Origin: Metabacillus rhizolycopersici
GTDB lineage: Bacteria; Bacillota; Bacilli; Bacillales; Bacillaceae
NCBI RefSeq assembly: GCF_020075705.1
Contig: NZ_JAIQUM010000146.1
Location: 1 to 5,708 of the forward strand
Length of the DNA: 5,708 nt
Direction of reading: 5' to 3'
Below, piece after piece: positions 5,667-5,708 of this stretch. Every line of letters begins with the position of its first letter. Position 1 is the first letter of the stretch. Position numbers and translations under genes: made by a program. Below the pieces are notes generated by a model, which was not told the origin of the DNA, did not search any database, and saw nothing but the letters and a program-made list of their open reading frames with translations.

Positions 5667-5708
5667 ATGGGGAAAACAGGAAGAACGAATCAGATATATA
5701 CAGAAGAT
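5667..5708 (+). CDS. Partial plus-strand CDS, possibly IS3-type transposase OrfA
   Basis: An ATG at 5667 lies 7 bases after the strong ribosome binding site GGAGGGG (5653-5659), and the frame is open to the window edge. Only 14 residues are visible: MGKTGRTNQIYTED. Their pattern (MGK-G-T--YTE) resembles, from memory, the N-termini of helix-turn-helix OrfA transposase proteins of IS3-family elements in Bacillus, which usually continue with a FK-KAV segment. That continuation is outside the window. The upstream stretch TAGACAGTGAAAAAAAGACC (5604-5623) could be the left end of such an element. That a gene starts here is fairly sure; its identity is tentative. Confidence 0.55.
   Translation, partial: MGKTGRTNQIYTED

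Overview
The window looks like chromosomal DNA of a low-GC Bacillota, most likely a Bacillaceae member. The evidence is an AT-rich background, strong AAGGAGGT-type ribosome binding sites, a Spo0E-family sporulation phosphatase, CcpA-type cre sites, a LytS/LytTR two-component system and a dispersed hairpin repeat of a kind common between Bacillus genes. The species cannot be fixed from the sequence alone.

Layout, left to right. Every confident gene is on the minus strand, so transcription runs right to left. Positions 4-240 hold a doubtful 78-codon ORF of higher GC. Next come a small Spo0E-like phosphatase gene (256-459) and, overlapping its start by 23 bases, a gene for a 12-helix MFS transporter of the anion:cation symporter type (437-1780). 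Upstream of the transporter, 1781-2012 reads as a regulatory region: a long leader with a near-consensus cre site, a consensus -10 with a poor -35, a candidate LytTR direct repeat, and a second cre-like site overlapping that repeat. Positions 2057-2233 carry a dispersed-repeat-like structured element. A perfect 15-bp terminator hairpin (2300-2337) ends the two-component operon: the LytTR response regulator (2407-3153) downstream of its LytS-like membrane histidine kinase (3164-4915).

The right end (4916-5666) is a very AT-rich stretch with no convincing gene. It contains two perfect hairpins. One, at 5305-5359, has arms resembling IS6-family terminal repeats. The other, at 5498-5527, is a minus-strand terminator. 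At 5667 a plus-strand gene with a strong ribosome binding site begins and runs off the window. Its 14 visible residues resemble the start of IS3-type transposase OrfA proteins, so the right edge may be an insertion sequence.

Working model (inference): the LytS-like kinase senses an external carboxylate or pyruvate-like signal, and the LytTR regulator activates the adjacent transporter promoter through the direct repeat while CcpA represses it. This resembles E. coli YpdAB-yhjX and BtsSR-btsT and B. subtilis LytST-pftAB, but with a different transporter family and a Spo0E-like phosphatase co-transcribed with the transporter.
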